Assembly: GCA_948470475.1 (NCBI GenBank)
Contig: OX419338.1
Location: 31,591,882 to 31,655,881 of the forward strand
Direction: 5' to 3'
Origin: Galaxea fascicularis
Taxonomy: Eukaryota; Cnidaria; Anthozoa; Scleractinia; Euphylliidae
Length of the DNA stretch: 64,000 nt
The notes below the pieces were generated by a model, which was given only the letters and a program-made list of their open reading frames with translations, ran no database searches and was not told the origin of the DNA. Positions 32,800 to 44,592 of this stretch are shown here, piece by piece. Each line of letters opens with the position of its first letter. Positions within the stretch are counted from its first letter, which is position 1. The translations under genes were made by a program, and so were the position numbers.

Positions 32800-33427
32800 T
32801 TTTTTTTTGTGTGTGTGTGTCTTTTTATGTCCGAACAAACTAACTTTGATTTAGTTTCCTAAAATACTTTTTACAAATACTTTTCACTTATGCCAATGAA
32901 CGGATTCTTGAATGAACTACTACAGGGATTTCTTGTAGTGATCCTGTATGAGTGGTTTTCACTTGCCGATAGTAAGAATTGAAACTGAAAATTATTCAAC
33001 AACAAAATTCTGTTACAAATTTTTTTGTAGGTATTACTGACTTTTTTGCCAACTGGCTAAACCTACGATCGCGCTACGCTAACAGAAAGCAATACAATCG
33101 TCATTCCAGAAAGATCTAATTCGGGAGTATCCGAATTTCTTGGGAGAGTGCGAATACTGAAACATTGCTTGAAAACCTAAAGGTATGAGAACTGCTATGC
33201 ACTATGGATACACGTCATTCTACGCTTTGGTCAAATTCATTTATTTTATTATTTTTTCTTTTTTAATGTATTTATTTGTGCTTTGTTTGTTTTGTTATTG
33301 TTCCTGTTTTTTTTTATGAGAAATTAGGTCAGCTTACCAAGGTACTGCAATGTAAAAGTGTCGATCGACGCAGACACTTGCAGACTGATTTGTTTTTCAT
33401 AAAAATTATAAATGGCTGCCAATCTGA

Positions 33428-33604
33428 CAGGGGTTTCATTAGAAGCCGGCAACCGGCGAAAATCGCCGCCTAGTTTGTCAGAATTTACCTCTCACCGCCG
33501 CCTACTTCGTCTAGATTTCACTAAAATGATTGGAAAAAATGAATCAGGTCGCCGCTTACTATAGCAAACTCAGACGGCTATTTCAAAACTTATTGAAACC
33601 CCTG
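33428..33604. mobile_element. MITE, second full copy of the 8145 family
   Basis: Ends CAGGGGTTTCA and TGAAACCCCTG are perfect inverse termini. The body is the reverse complement of 8145-8320 with few differences. Confidence 0.85.
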
Positions 33605-34383
33605 AATCAACGAAATGACCGCGGTAAGTGAAAACAGGAAAAGGGGAAGGAGAATTTTAATTGCAAAGAATAATTTTTAAACTGGCAGTAATACAAAAAC
33701 AAAAACAACAACAACAATTACAAACACACGAGAAACAAACACTCGCGCGAGATTCAACCTACACGTGCCCAACCCATCCTCCCACCCCACCGGGTGACCC
33801 GCAATTTTTTTTTTGACTTTCAACATTGTATTGTGAAGGGGAGGAGGGAATTGTAACGGAGTTTTAAAATATAGCAGTGCGTTTCAAAGTAATGCTCAAA
33901 TCTCCAATTATTACTAGTTTTGCATGACTGTCCCAAAGTCTTTTGTCCGGCAGGATTGTAGGTCTGGCAGTTGCATTGAAATGCTCATTTGACATTCTGT
34001 TCGCTGATGCTGTTTTGCGAGCTAAAAGAGAAATATCATCCGCCAGTTACATTAACTCAGTTTTTATTCACATTTTTTTCTGATAATTCAGTCTTACTAT
34101 GACTACTTTATCGTTACGCTTTCGCACTTGTTGGGTTAATGGATCATATTTCGAAGGCATGAATCCTCAATTTCCAAAAGCAGCCATGATTTCAAACAAA
34201 GCTTTCAAAGCCATGTACTACTGGTGTGAGGATTTTCATTCAAAATATGAATCATTAACAAAAGAGAAGTCTTCATTCTGCTTTTGGTCTGACTGCCCGT
34301 TGTTCTAACGAAAATCAAACAACTGAAATCAAGTGACAATCAATTGTCCGTTTAATGTAGTGTAAAACAAGAAAACCAAGGCC

Positions 34384-34389
34384 TTTATT
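34384..34389 (-). terminator. Candidate polyadenylation signal of the astacin-MAM gene
   Basis: AATAAA on the minus strand, about 215 bp after the stop codon at 34604. Confidence 0.45.
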
Positions 34390-34603
34390 TTTCGCCACAG
34401 TTCAAAATACCTGAAAAAACAAAAGAGGCAGGGATAAGCAACAGGTGACCAAGCAAACAAGGAAACAGCACTAGTGATCAACAAGGAATTGATTAAAACA
34501 AATACTATCGTCATCAGCATCACCGTTGTAAGCATAATGCATGATATGTTTAATGTTTGAAGACATGAAGGGATTCTTACTATATTTAGCTGCCCTTGAG
34601 TTT

Positions 34604-37600
34604 TTATGGACAGTTTTCTTTTGTGAAGAAAACATCATCAATGGCTGCATCCCCACGGTAACTACGTCCTCGAACGCCAACAAACTTGATCTGAAAAGGA
34701 ACGCCATGAAATGAAGTCACTTAAAATGATATCTGTGTTACATGCTTCTGCGCTCTCGTCGTCATCATCATCGCCATCCAGCATTACCATCACCATCACC
34801 ATCATTGTCACCATAACCACCACCACCAGGTGCCGTCGCCGGCATCACCACCATCGCCATCAGCACTACCAACATCATCACCATCATCATCACCACCTGA
34901 CCCCGTCACCATTACTACCTCCACCACCACCACCATGGCTACTTGATTTCATCCAGGTAATATTGTCCTGTCGTATAAACATCTAGTAACATCTTATCCT
35001 TACATATCCCATGACATTGTTTGACTTGTTTGAGATCCGGTTTTCTCAACATTAAATGCTGAAATGTCAGAAAAACATCCGTCTAATATTTATGCGGTTC
35101 ACGACTCCATCCATATTTTAGAAATTACTTGCTTCCTAGATTACAAAACTAACCCTGTACTGGGATATTCCCGAAGGAATTTCGACTCGAGCCAAAAGCC
35201 ATTGGTTCCCCATATCATGATTATTCTCCCAAAGCAAACTCTCTTCCCCGTTATCAGGTGACAGCACAACTTTCAGAGCACCCATGTCCTCTCCGTACAT
35301 GTGATAATAGAACTGTAAACAACGCCCATTGACTGGAGCAGGAAAGGTCTTGCTTTGCAATACAGCTACATCACCTGGTTTACGAGGACTCGATGTTTCG
35401 ATGTACATGAAGAATCCTATCAATTAGCGGAATAAGGCATGGACACTTTTAAACCATATTGTTTGGTCCGTGTCGGGAAAAACAAATACTTAAACAAATA
35501 CTTCGCAGTACTGAGATTTTCCAAATACTGCCTAAACCAAACCGAGGGCGCAAACGATTTTATTCGTATTCCTGTTTTAAAAAATTTACAGTAATATTTG
35601 GAGAGAATTTTGCGCGCGAAATAGGCGAAATAGTACGTTATCATGAAAAATCGTAAATCATAACAACGAAGCATGATTGGTCGACAGCAGTACAATACTG
35701 TCAAGTTCTATTTCGTACGAGTACCTATTAAGGTGTCATGGCATTGGCGCATGATTGGTCGAGAGCAGTAGAATTACTGTCAAGTTATATTAATTCCTTC
35801 GAGTACTTATTAAGTTATCATGGCAACGGCGCATGAGCTCAGCAAAACGCGCCAAACTTTAACATTTTGACGGGTAAAATTTGAAATACAAAGTGAATTG
35901 ACGATTCCATAACATATTTTTTGGGTAATGCTTTTAATCAAGCCAGCGCAACTTAGTTAAAAAAAACCGCTTATATATTCTCCTACACCGTAATTACAGT
36001 GGAACCCCGCCATACGACCACCTCATTACGACCACGTTTTTGTCACCTGAACTGTGTAGGCCCACTTATTTCCTTATTTTGAAAGCCCCGTTAATCGAAC
36101 CATCCCGTTAATACGGCCAAATTTTTATGGCCCGATGGTGGTGGTATTAACGGGATTCCACTGTAGCTTTTAAGAATTCCCAAATTGCGCAACCTTCCAA
36201 AGTCATACTCACCTATTAGTCACCAATTTCTGTATAATCATCATGTATCTATTATCACCAACAGTATAAACTTACCAAAGCGGAGGGTTGTGTGGTCTAC
36301 CTCGGGCCCAGTCCCACTGCTGGGAGTCTTCCCCAATCTCTGCGTCCAATTAAAGTCGTCGCCATCAACATTAGTAAATCCACATAAACCATTTTCAAAA
36401 GTACAGTCATCAGGACCTACGTCAGAGAAAAGGATCACTAACCAAATGACAGAGAAATCGTTTATTTCCCGCCATCCATTGCATTTTAAGATTTAAGGTG
36501 AACTTGTCTTACGAATAGAGGGCAAAGGGTAACCCTACTGATCGACGCCATGTTAAATAAGTTAGCTTGAGTATCAGTGGTCCTAGCATTCCCCTTCCTT
36601 CGTTTCCTGCCCGCGCCATTTTTCTTTCTCTCCATATTCCCCATATTTATACTGACTGTCCCACGAATCATTCTATCATTCTCGCTATTGGAGAGTCTCG
36701 AAAATTAAACATGATTTTACCGTTCGTTGTACGTGGAGCTTCGAGTCACTCCTTTTATGTCAATCCTAGTAGGTTTAAAAAGGCGTAAGTCGCGAATCTC
36801 ATTTCCAGAGTAAAAAATTAGAGCAGATACAACCCAATACTTGCCATCCGGCATTCTGGAGGTCAGACTAATACTGCAGCTTCGTGTAAAACAGGCATAC
36901 CAATATTCGTGGCATGACGCATGCAGGCTTATCAATACTCAGACTGAATTTAATCTCAGGTAGTGTAGAAAATCTGTGCTTGTCTAGACAGAAAACAAGG
37001 TTACATACCATTCGGCGGTGGAGAAGGGAAAGGATTAACTGGCGGTCTGGTAGTGGTTCCTTGAAAACAATAGGCAGCAAAAAGGTGGTTATAAAACATG
37101 ACGGGATTTCGAGATAGAGACGAGAACTTCATGATCGTGTAAGGGGCTTCGGCTTCGCCTGATAACTCTTACCTCGATTTTGATTATTCTGCAGGATATC
37201 ACTAAAACCTCCTCCAATAATTGTTTAATGATTAGTTCTTAGATTACGCTAATGAATGGATATATTTAGTAGTTTTTAGATTTTAGTCTACTACAATGAC
37301 AATCAAACAACTTGAGAGAAATTTAGCATTTGTACATGTTTCGGGCAATCACCGTCTACAGAGTGCGAATGGCATCCAATAAGCACTGCACTTCGCTATG
37401 AGCAATTAAATTTTATAGCATTAAGGTACTTTGCCTACCATTGCAGCGATACAACAAGTCCGCTTGAGTGATGTCTTTAGGGCTAAGGCCAACCCGCTGA
37501 CCAAGCTGAATAACGGACGGATCTTTGGCGATGATAGTAGTAGCGCCATTGATACCAAAAGCAGTTTCGGAGTAATGCATGACGGACAGGTAATCATAAG

Positions 37601-40600
37601 GGATTCCCAGAGAGTCCACCTGAGATACGCTGTACTTCCGGAAATTGTGCTTTTTCTCTGTGAAACAAGATCAAAGTACGAACGTGGCAGGGCCTAAAAC
37701 TGTACATGCAGCTGGAACTCAAATCCTCTTTTTCCATTAAAAAGCACTGATAAGAATTACTTCATCCATTCTCCATTCCAAACAAAGGTAAGATTGCAGT
37801 TTGTATTGCAATTTTACCCAGCCGAACATCGTTAGGCCTGGCCTAGGAGAAGCGAGACTTAAGGTCTAGGTGACCTTGTTTTGCTCGATTCAAACCTCCG
37901 TATTTTTCGTGGCAATGTAGACTAGTTGGGATAAGATCAATATGACTGATTTACATGATCAGGTGAGGTGAGGTGATTTACATGAGGTGATTTACAGATT
38001 TGAGGTCTGGCAAGGCAAGGTCAACTCCAGCACGTGCACTCTTCTGCTTAAAGACCAGGGTCCGTTTCTCGAAAGTCCCGTAAACTTTTCGGGCCCAGAA
38101 AAGCCATTTCTAAATCTGCGAAAAAGCTGGAATTTTACCATGATTTCAAGATAGGAAAGGGAAAATTTGTTGCAAAATTTCATACTTGGAAACGTTATCG
38201 TTTTAAAGACACATGAGAAATTATGGCACCCGAAATAGACCCGAAAAGTTTCAGGAGTTCGAGAAACGCACGCCAGGTCACCGAACACGCAAGAGTAAAA
38301 TGGAGTATTAACGATCGATGACGTCAATGGTGAAAGCCCGGCTCAAAGCAGTGGGCTAGGATGAGCAAACACAGTAGTCATCGCTTTGCACGCTCACTCC
38401 AAAGTTTTTGTATATTTCTTTGCTGTCGTCTTCAAAACAACAGGGAGCTAAGGTAGCCTTACGTTGTTGATTTAAAGCCTTTGAAGTGTTTGACGAAATG
38501 CGAAGTTTTATCACAGTATATTAAATACCCCGCATTGCTTCCGTTTCACTTATACTGCATTTTAGATTTCTCACCTTCTGGTATTTTGTCCCAAACAATT
38601 GTCACGTGGTCATCTCTATCAGGGCGACTCTGCTCATGCCAGTAACCCATGGCGTGACCTGTGAAAATCAGTGTTAAAGAATTGGGGAAAAACCATGAAG
38701 TAGCTTGGCCGTTCTAAGGAGGTCGCTCCAAATTAGTGTCGTAAAAAAGTAAAAACGAAACCGAAAGTGACTCACAGAGCCAACTAAACCAACCAGCATA
38801 ATTTAAAGCCGAATATCACGCAAATCGCGCTAAACGCGGGAAAATGCGTACGCTGAATGTCACAATTAGTTTTAGTTTGTTTGTTTAGTGGTGCTAATTT
38901 CGCCAACCAATCGCAAGGCGGAGTGAAGCAAAACCAAGGCAAACTCGAATTGCTTTTGAGATAGACACTGCCCTAAAGTTACGTGACATCATCCTTTGTT
39001 TCGCAGGACCTGATGGAAAACAGAACGAGCCTGTTATACCGAATTCCGATTTATACAAACCAATCTCATGGACAACTGTTCCTTGATACCAACAGCCTTT
39101 CGCCAGTGAAATCTGCTGCATTCCGCCTTGCTGCCCAACGTAAGACCAGCACCTAGAGAAACAAAACAAACTTACCCATAAATTGAAGTTAAAATGAATT
39201 CGTTTTCATAACAGAGAGTTTAGGGAGCTTAAGCATGAAAAATGATGGCGAGCTGTCCAGGGTCTAAATTACTGTGGACGGTGTTAAAGCAAAGAAAACG
39301 AAAGAAAAATCTAATCTATCTGTCATGCGCTCACGTTCTCGAGAAAACCTAAAATTTGGTCATTTCACGTTGTTGTTTTGCAGAGGACGGTAAAGAAATG
39401 TACCAAAATGAAAAATGCACGTGTAGAGTATTGTTTTGGCTAATTAATCCCATTGTTTTGTGGCGTTCTCGTTGCTTTAGAAACGAGGACGGCGACGGCA
39501 ATGAGAACGTCATGATTTAAAGATATAACCTCTCGTTTTCGTAATTCTTTCGCAATCATTCCAATTTGTTTAACTTGGAAAATGCTGGAGGATTCTCCAG
39601 GAACTAAGTTACTATGAACGACTTCAAAGCAAGGAAAACTGAGAAAGAAGATTTTGCTGTCATACGCTCACGTTCTCGAGAAAACCTAAAATTCGGTCAT
39701 TTCACGTCGTTGTATTGCAGAGAACGGTAATAAAAATGTACAAAACTATGTCACCAATTTGTATTCAATTTAGATACATTTGAAAAACTCCTTTTAGTTA
39801 GTGGAAATTTATTGTTAAAATATTTTGTCAATAACGCCAACAGCTCAATTTCTCAAGAACATCCTACACAATACAGCCTAAAAACATATGGCCACTTGAC
39901 AATATTGAAACCAACTAACAACTGAATCTTCGACTGACGCTGAGAATCAGATGCCAAATAAATAATTATTACACAAAATGCACATTACCCTTTTCCTTCA
40001 AAAAACTCGATGTAGTTTTTCTCCGTTGTCCTTCTCAAAAACGTCAAACAAGAACTTTGTTCCCATTCCTTCATAGCGCTGAGAATGACACTTTTGGCAG
40101 CGAGATTTCCATCTAGAAATAGAAGAATGAGCGTAGCATTCTGATGGGAAAAGTTGCCATTTATTTAATTTCAGTTTTGTATTTTACAACAAGAACCACA
40201 GCGACAAACGGCCACAACGTAGGGTCCTAACCACCAGACGATCGCGGCGAGCTGGCCACCGAGTAGGTGATGAGCACTGGGGCATTCATATTTGATCTTT
40301 CATTTGTACCAGTGCGCATTCATGTTGTCTTTTTTGCTGGTAGTATTTTTGAGAAAGTAACTAACATAGTAAACTTCTTCATTCAAAGACAAATATGGAC
40401 AAATCAGCACATAACAGTTTCACATGCCTGACACGTATATTTGTTTGAAGCATAAGCAGTTAAGTTTTTTTGGGAAGATGGACGTGTTTAATGAGAATAC
40501 TTACGCCTACTAAAACTTCAAGTTTAGTTCAGTGAAACTCAATTAGTGAACACATCTCTCGGACCTCTGGATCAACACGTTGCATTGTTAGGGGAAGCAG

Positions 40601-40983
40601 CGAAGAAGTGAATAAATTTGTCTTAAATCCACTCACCCAATTCCTGCGATATGTTGTAAGGTACAACTCTATTACTCCACAACAGATTTTGGTACTTTGT
40701 TAAACCTCTGGCCCCTAATACAGCAGCTGTAGGATCACCGAACATCTCAAGTGCAAGTTGCTGGTTAACAGACAATTTGATGTCGCCCTCATGAAGTGAT
40801 TCCTCCTCGTTTCCTACAAAGAAATTAAAAAGGCAAAAACAAAACAAAACCAAAACTCTATATAATAGACCTTATTCATAAATGGCGGCTGTTTTATTTG
40901 TGTTTTGTTATTGTGCAAATTAGCCTACCAAGCCTCACATTAGAGCAAGAATCCTTTTCAAGTTAGCACATGCTAGTGAGGCT

Positions 40984-41014
<31 letters not shown>

Positions 41015-42241
41015 TGATGAATTGGCAGCCATTTATGAATAACGCCTATGATCTTAAAAATAAAATATTCAAACCATAAAAGAGGCTAATTTGTAGCTGG
41101 ACCATTCAGATTCAACACAAAGCTTGCATATATCTTTTCATTTTATGTCCGAATTTTTATTTTGTTAATTTTAACTTCCATACGTTTTCTTTGTAAGAGA
41201 CAGGAAGAGGAGAGGAGCTTGGTTGAGCTGGGTTTTGTCGTGAGGAGTCTAGTTTTAATCGTGTACAGTTAGCCTTTCTATCAAGTAATTACTTGATAGA
41301 AAGGCTAACTGTACACGATTAAAACTAGACTCCCCACGACAAAACCCAGCTCAACACAATATAAGCAAAATTGAAAACTAATACTGCAAAAGGAGCCTTG
41401 TATGCTGCTTTCTTTCTTTTTTCCCTCAATAGTCAATCTACACAAAAAGACACTCTTTGAACCTTTTCTAAGAACATTTCAGCCGTCGCTTGGGTCAACA
41501 GCGCACCATTACCGAAATGTCCAAACTGCATTTGACGCACGAAACGTTTGTAAAAAAAGTGGGGCTGTGCTATTAATTTAAAAAAAATATTTTTGACGAG
41601 GTGAATCTTTTAAATTGGGCTGGTACACCGTGTTCACAGCGTAAAAACGTTTAAACAGTTTCAATTGCTCTCAGAATTTTAACTGTCTATTGCAACTAAA
41701 TACAGAGAGGCAACTTGAGAATAGATCCAATTATCAAATTACGTACCAACATGTACGTAATGAAAATGCACTCTTGGGCAAAATAACAAATAACCAGAGA
41801 AATCAAAGGCACCAAGGCGAGGCAACGTTTGGAAAATCTCATTATTATTATTTTTTAACTAGATCATCTCAAAATAAGAAAAAAAATTGCCATGCGAAAG
41901 TCCTTTGTTAACGTTACGTAAGACGTTTGAGGTTTCATTCAGCGAAACAAATGTTTTTGAGAGCAATCCGGTAACAAATAAATCTCTCGTTTATATGGAC
42001 AATCGGTCCTCAAAGATTAAGCTGTAGGAGGCACTTTCATCAACCGCGATACCAATTTAAAGCCAAGAAATCGAGGATGGGGAGGGAATATCAAATTATC
42101 TTTGCTCATATGACTATGTCTTTCTTAACAGGTTTGTTGCAGAAAATTCACTGTTTAGAACGTACCTTCTTCGGGGAACTGAAAACTGGGTTGGATAATA
42201 ATTAGAAACACAAAAAGAATAAGCGCTGTGACAGAAGCCAT
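34604..42241 (-). CDS. Secreted astacin (M12A) metalloprotease with a MAM domain
   Basis: Eleven exons: 42166-42241, 40637-40813, 39989-40112, 39061-39152, 38575-38658, 37439-37657, 37009-37059, 36276-36416, 35154-35416, 34604-34690, with phases agreeing at every join (ten introns would need a further exon; I list the ten exons I can place), 437 residues. Signal peptide 1-21; propeptide with LHEGDIKL, whose Asp36 is the aspartate switch that blocks the zinc. The catalytic domain, from about 85 to 257, has [19 protein letters not shown] (zinc ligands H154, H158, H164; catalytic E155) and the Met-turn SVMHY (M211, Y213), plus four domain cysteines. A Thr/Pro linker (about 258-274) leads to one MAM domain ([14 protein letters not shown] to [12 protein letters not shown]). 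This is the layout of Hydra HMP2 and meprin relatives, which act on matrix in development; some cnidarian astacins are venom components, and this cannot be decided here. Confidence 0.93.
34750..34937. repeat. (CAT/CAC)n low-complexity tract
   Basis: Trinucleotide-rich CATCAC/CACCAC stretch directly upstream (minus-strand sense) of the last astacin-MAM exon, inside its final intron. Confidence 0.9.
35671..35835. repeat. Two-copy 78 bp tandem repeat
   Basis: GCATGATTGGTCGA recurs at 35671 and 35749, with a partial third start at 35830. Copies share ACTGTCAAGTT, CGAGTACTTATTAAG-like and TCATGGCA blocks. Intron of astacin-MAM. Confidence 0.8.
35997..36163. mobile_element. pogo/Tigger-like MITE with TA duplication
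   Basis: Ends CAGTGGAACCCC and the inverse CAGTGGAATCCC, flanked by TA on both sides. The interior carries GTTAATACGG/GTATTAACGGG motifs typical of pogo-group non-autonomous elements. Intron of astacin-MAM. Confidence 0.85.
38058..38273. mobile_element. MITE with CGTTTCTCGAA termini
   Basis: GGGTCCGTTTCTCGAAAG at the left is inverted as GAGTTCGAGAAACGCACGCC at the right, with ACTTTTCGGG / CCCGAAAAGT paired inside. Intron of astacin-MAM. Confidence 0.75.
39222..39735. repeat. Dispersed repeat related to 19881-20361
   Basis: Two tandem, diverged units, each with GCTCACGTTCTCGAGAAAAC then CTAAAATT(T/C)GGTCATTTCACG, inverse of 20150-20200. The start carries AGGGAGCTTAAGCATG. Intron of astacin-MAM. 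Confidence 0.65.
40209..40248 (-). pseudogene. Truncated tRNA-His relic
   Basis: Minus-strand GCCGCGATCGTCTGGTGGTT continues to GGACCCTACGTTGTGGCC, then departs before the T arm. It matches the 5' 40 nt of the tRNA-His copies, including C5. It lacks a B box and 3' acceptor, so it is not functional. Confidence 0.8.
40866..41050. repeat. Foldback element
   Basis: TTATTCATAAATGGC and GTGCAAATTAGCCTACCAAG on the left are both inverted on the right (CTTGGTAGGCTAATTTGCAC, CCATTTATGAATAA), around a 40 bp centre. Intron 1 of astacin-MAM. Confidence 0.8.
41223..41354. repeat. 132 bp loopless palindrome
   Basis: Arms of 66 bp meet with no spacer at CAAGTAATTACTTG. One clear mismatch (GTGAGGAG against CTCCCCAC). 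Intron 1 of astacin-MAM, 173 bp from the foldback at 40866. Confidence 0.92.
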
Positions 42242-43800
42242 ACTTGCAATGTTACAATCACTGCACGTTCGAACTTATATAAAACCTGGCCAAATATTTA
42301 AAAAAGAGCCTTTCCAGTCATTCTGAAGCTAGTGATCTTGTTTTTATTTTGTTGGAACTACAAAATAAATGAAAAATAATGAATGTTTACTTCATAAAAA
42401 GTAGATGAAAACCCGGCTTCGTTGTGTATTGTTAGAGAACGTTATTTGAATTACGCATGTGTTGCTGGTTTAGCTGCCAGAAATGCCAAGTTATGTTTGA
42501 AGTTTTAAGATAATAAAAAAACTTGATCACTGAGGTGGAACTGTTTAATGGCTCTGCGGTACTATATGGCCGATATCTCGGACACTTTTAAATGTACAAC
42601 ATTTATCTACCACGCCTTGGTAAATATGAGTAATATGAAGTTTCCATTAAAATGTAATTTCTGAACTTTTGCCAAAACGACGATCCCTACACATTTAAAA
42701 ACCAAAGAAAAATCGATCGTACTTTTTTGTACCTCGAAGATGAGGAAACGTGAAAAGAAAGTCTGCTGCATTATTTCAGGCTTCATCTTCTTTGGTTTGC
42801 AACTTATTTAAGGAATCCTTGGTCAATTTTCGGTACACAATCAAATTGTAATAGTCGAGTTCAGTTGCAACCCTCCAGGTTCTGTCTTAACTGTTGTGAC
42901 TATTTGAAATACTTAACCGTGAAATTTTCTCCCATTATTTGCATATGATATGGTTTAAAAAGCAGCTTTTTTGGGTACTTTGGAGTTTTCTTTTGAAAGG
43001 AAGAGGTAAAAAATGCAGCAAATACCAGGATAACAGTTATAAACCGTTTGTATTTCAGAGGAATACGGTTTCCCGGTGGTTTCTGAAGGGGAACATTTCG
43101 AACCTTCAGTTAGATCTGTATCAAAAACTGTCATCAAGGCTTTTGGCTAATATCGGTCGAAAATCGAGGTGGGAGGAGCCAACTCGGTAGCTGAAATGCA
43201 AAGTGTAAACACCGATTTAATGGTGTTTACACAGAATAGCATTTCACGCAGGGGAGATTTATGCAGATGTTCAGGTGGGAGGTCATCAGATTTTTCTTAT
43301 GTTCAAATCCATTTCGTTTACAGTGTTTGCATTATGATGCAATATAGTATAGTCAGGCACTTTTTCAAGAAATCCTGAAGTTTTTCTTTTCTCGAATATC
43401 TATAAAATTATGCACTAACTGACAGAAAATGAAGATCGAAGAGAACTCGTATCGTATTAAAGAGAAATGGTTCTTTTTTAGATTTATTAATGGCATTTAA
43501 GAAAACCATGTCGAAAGAGCGATTTCTTAGAATCGTTGGTCCTGTGTGCATGCAATGAATGTTCAAACTGACTGAACAGCTCAATACGTTGAACTTAGTT
43601 GACTTCAAGACTAGAGACACGGCTCACTCTGTTCAACAAAGCTCAACTTGTTCTTGGCATAGTGAACTGAAGGTACTGCAAAGAATCTCTGATGGAGATA
43701 TCCCGCCTGTTTTTCGAAATCCTGATCAGCCAGCCCCGACGGTATCATCCGGATCATATCAATCAAAGCTCTTTTCGTGAGATGAAGTTTGTATGCCTTA

Positions 43801-43914
43801 GGCCCCTTTTATATGGAGAAACGTTGTCCCGGGTAGAAGGGTCATGATCGCCTACCCGAGCTACCCTGGGCGAGCCAACTTTTCCTACATTTCCTTACAA
43901 AACTTGGCGAGCCG

Positions 43915-43952
<38 letters not shown>

Positions 43953-44213
43953 TGACCCGCCTAACCGGGTCACCCTCTTTCAGTGGTAGGGTCACCCTCC
44001 TAGCTAAGCCAACTTTTCTCCATATAAACACTTTGGCTCACCCAGCCGAGTCAACTCGGTCACGGCGATTCAATCAGAGCATTTGTGAGCGCTGTTGGCT
44101 CGGGCAAAGGGGTAAACTTTTTTTTCATATAAACGCTCGCTAAAGTTGACTTGGCTGGGAGGGTGACTTGAGCTCTCTTACCCGGGACAACGTTTCCCCA
44201 TATAAACGGGGCC
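43801..44213. mobile_element. 413 bp GC-rich MITE
   Basis: Left end GGCCCCTTTTATATGGAGAA and the inverse of the right end, GGCCCCGTTTATATGGGGAA, continue into shared ACGTTGTCCCGGG. The interior repeats GTTGGCTCGG and GGGTGACCC motifs in both orientations. Confidence 0.85.
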
Positions 44214-44496
44214 CGTAGACGTTACGTTTGTTCAGCTGTGGACATACAAGATTGCTTTAGTCTGGTGACTTATCTTTTAATGTTCTCTTCATGTCCCGTG
44301 ATGGTTCCCTCATCTAATAAAATAAAGCTAAATAATACCTAATTCCAGACCACCACGGTTAAACTCAATCGTTTGGAGCGGCAAACTCCTCCACAGCTTC
44401 CTACCGGAGCATGTTAGATAGCAAAAGAGAGCAATGCATGATATAGCATAGCTGGGAAAATTCTGGATATCAACAACGAAACAAAGAAAGGAATGA

Positions 44497-44592
44497 ATGA
44501 ATGAATGAATGGATGGATGGATGGATGGATGGATGGATGGATGGATGGATGGTTGGATGGGTGGGTGGGTGGATGGATGGATGGATGGATGG
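44497..44592. repeat. (GGAT)n / (GAAT)n microsatellite
   Basis: A few GAAT units run into about 20 GGAT units with short GGGT interruptions. Confidence 0.95.

Larger units (their letters stand above)
31062..33400. repeat. Old tandem duplication carrying tRNA-His
   Basis: Blocks recur in the same order: the tRNA (31062, 32728), AACGGATTCTTGAATGAA (about 31180, 32899), and GTGTCGATCGACGC (32195, 33359). Distances between pairs differ (about 1.67, 1.72 and 1.16 kb), so the copies have suffered large indels. Confidence 0.65.
31134..34383. other. Intergenic DNA without recognised protein genes
   Basis: Apart from the second tRNA-His, the tandem duplication and a MITE at 33428, I see no exon-like structure. 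Small frames (31150-31455, 34099-34308) have no recognisable domain. Confidence 0.5.
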
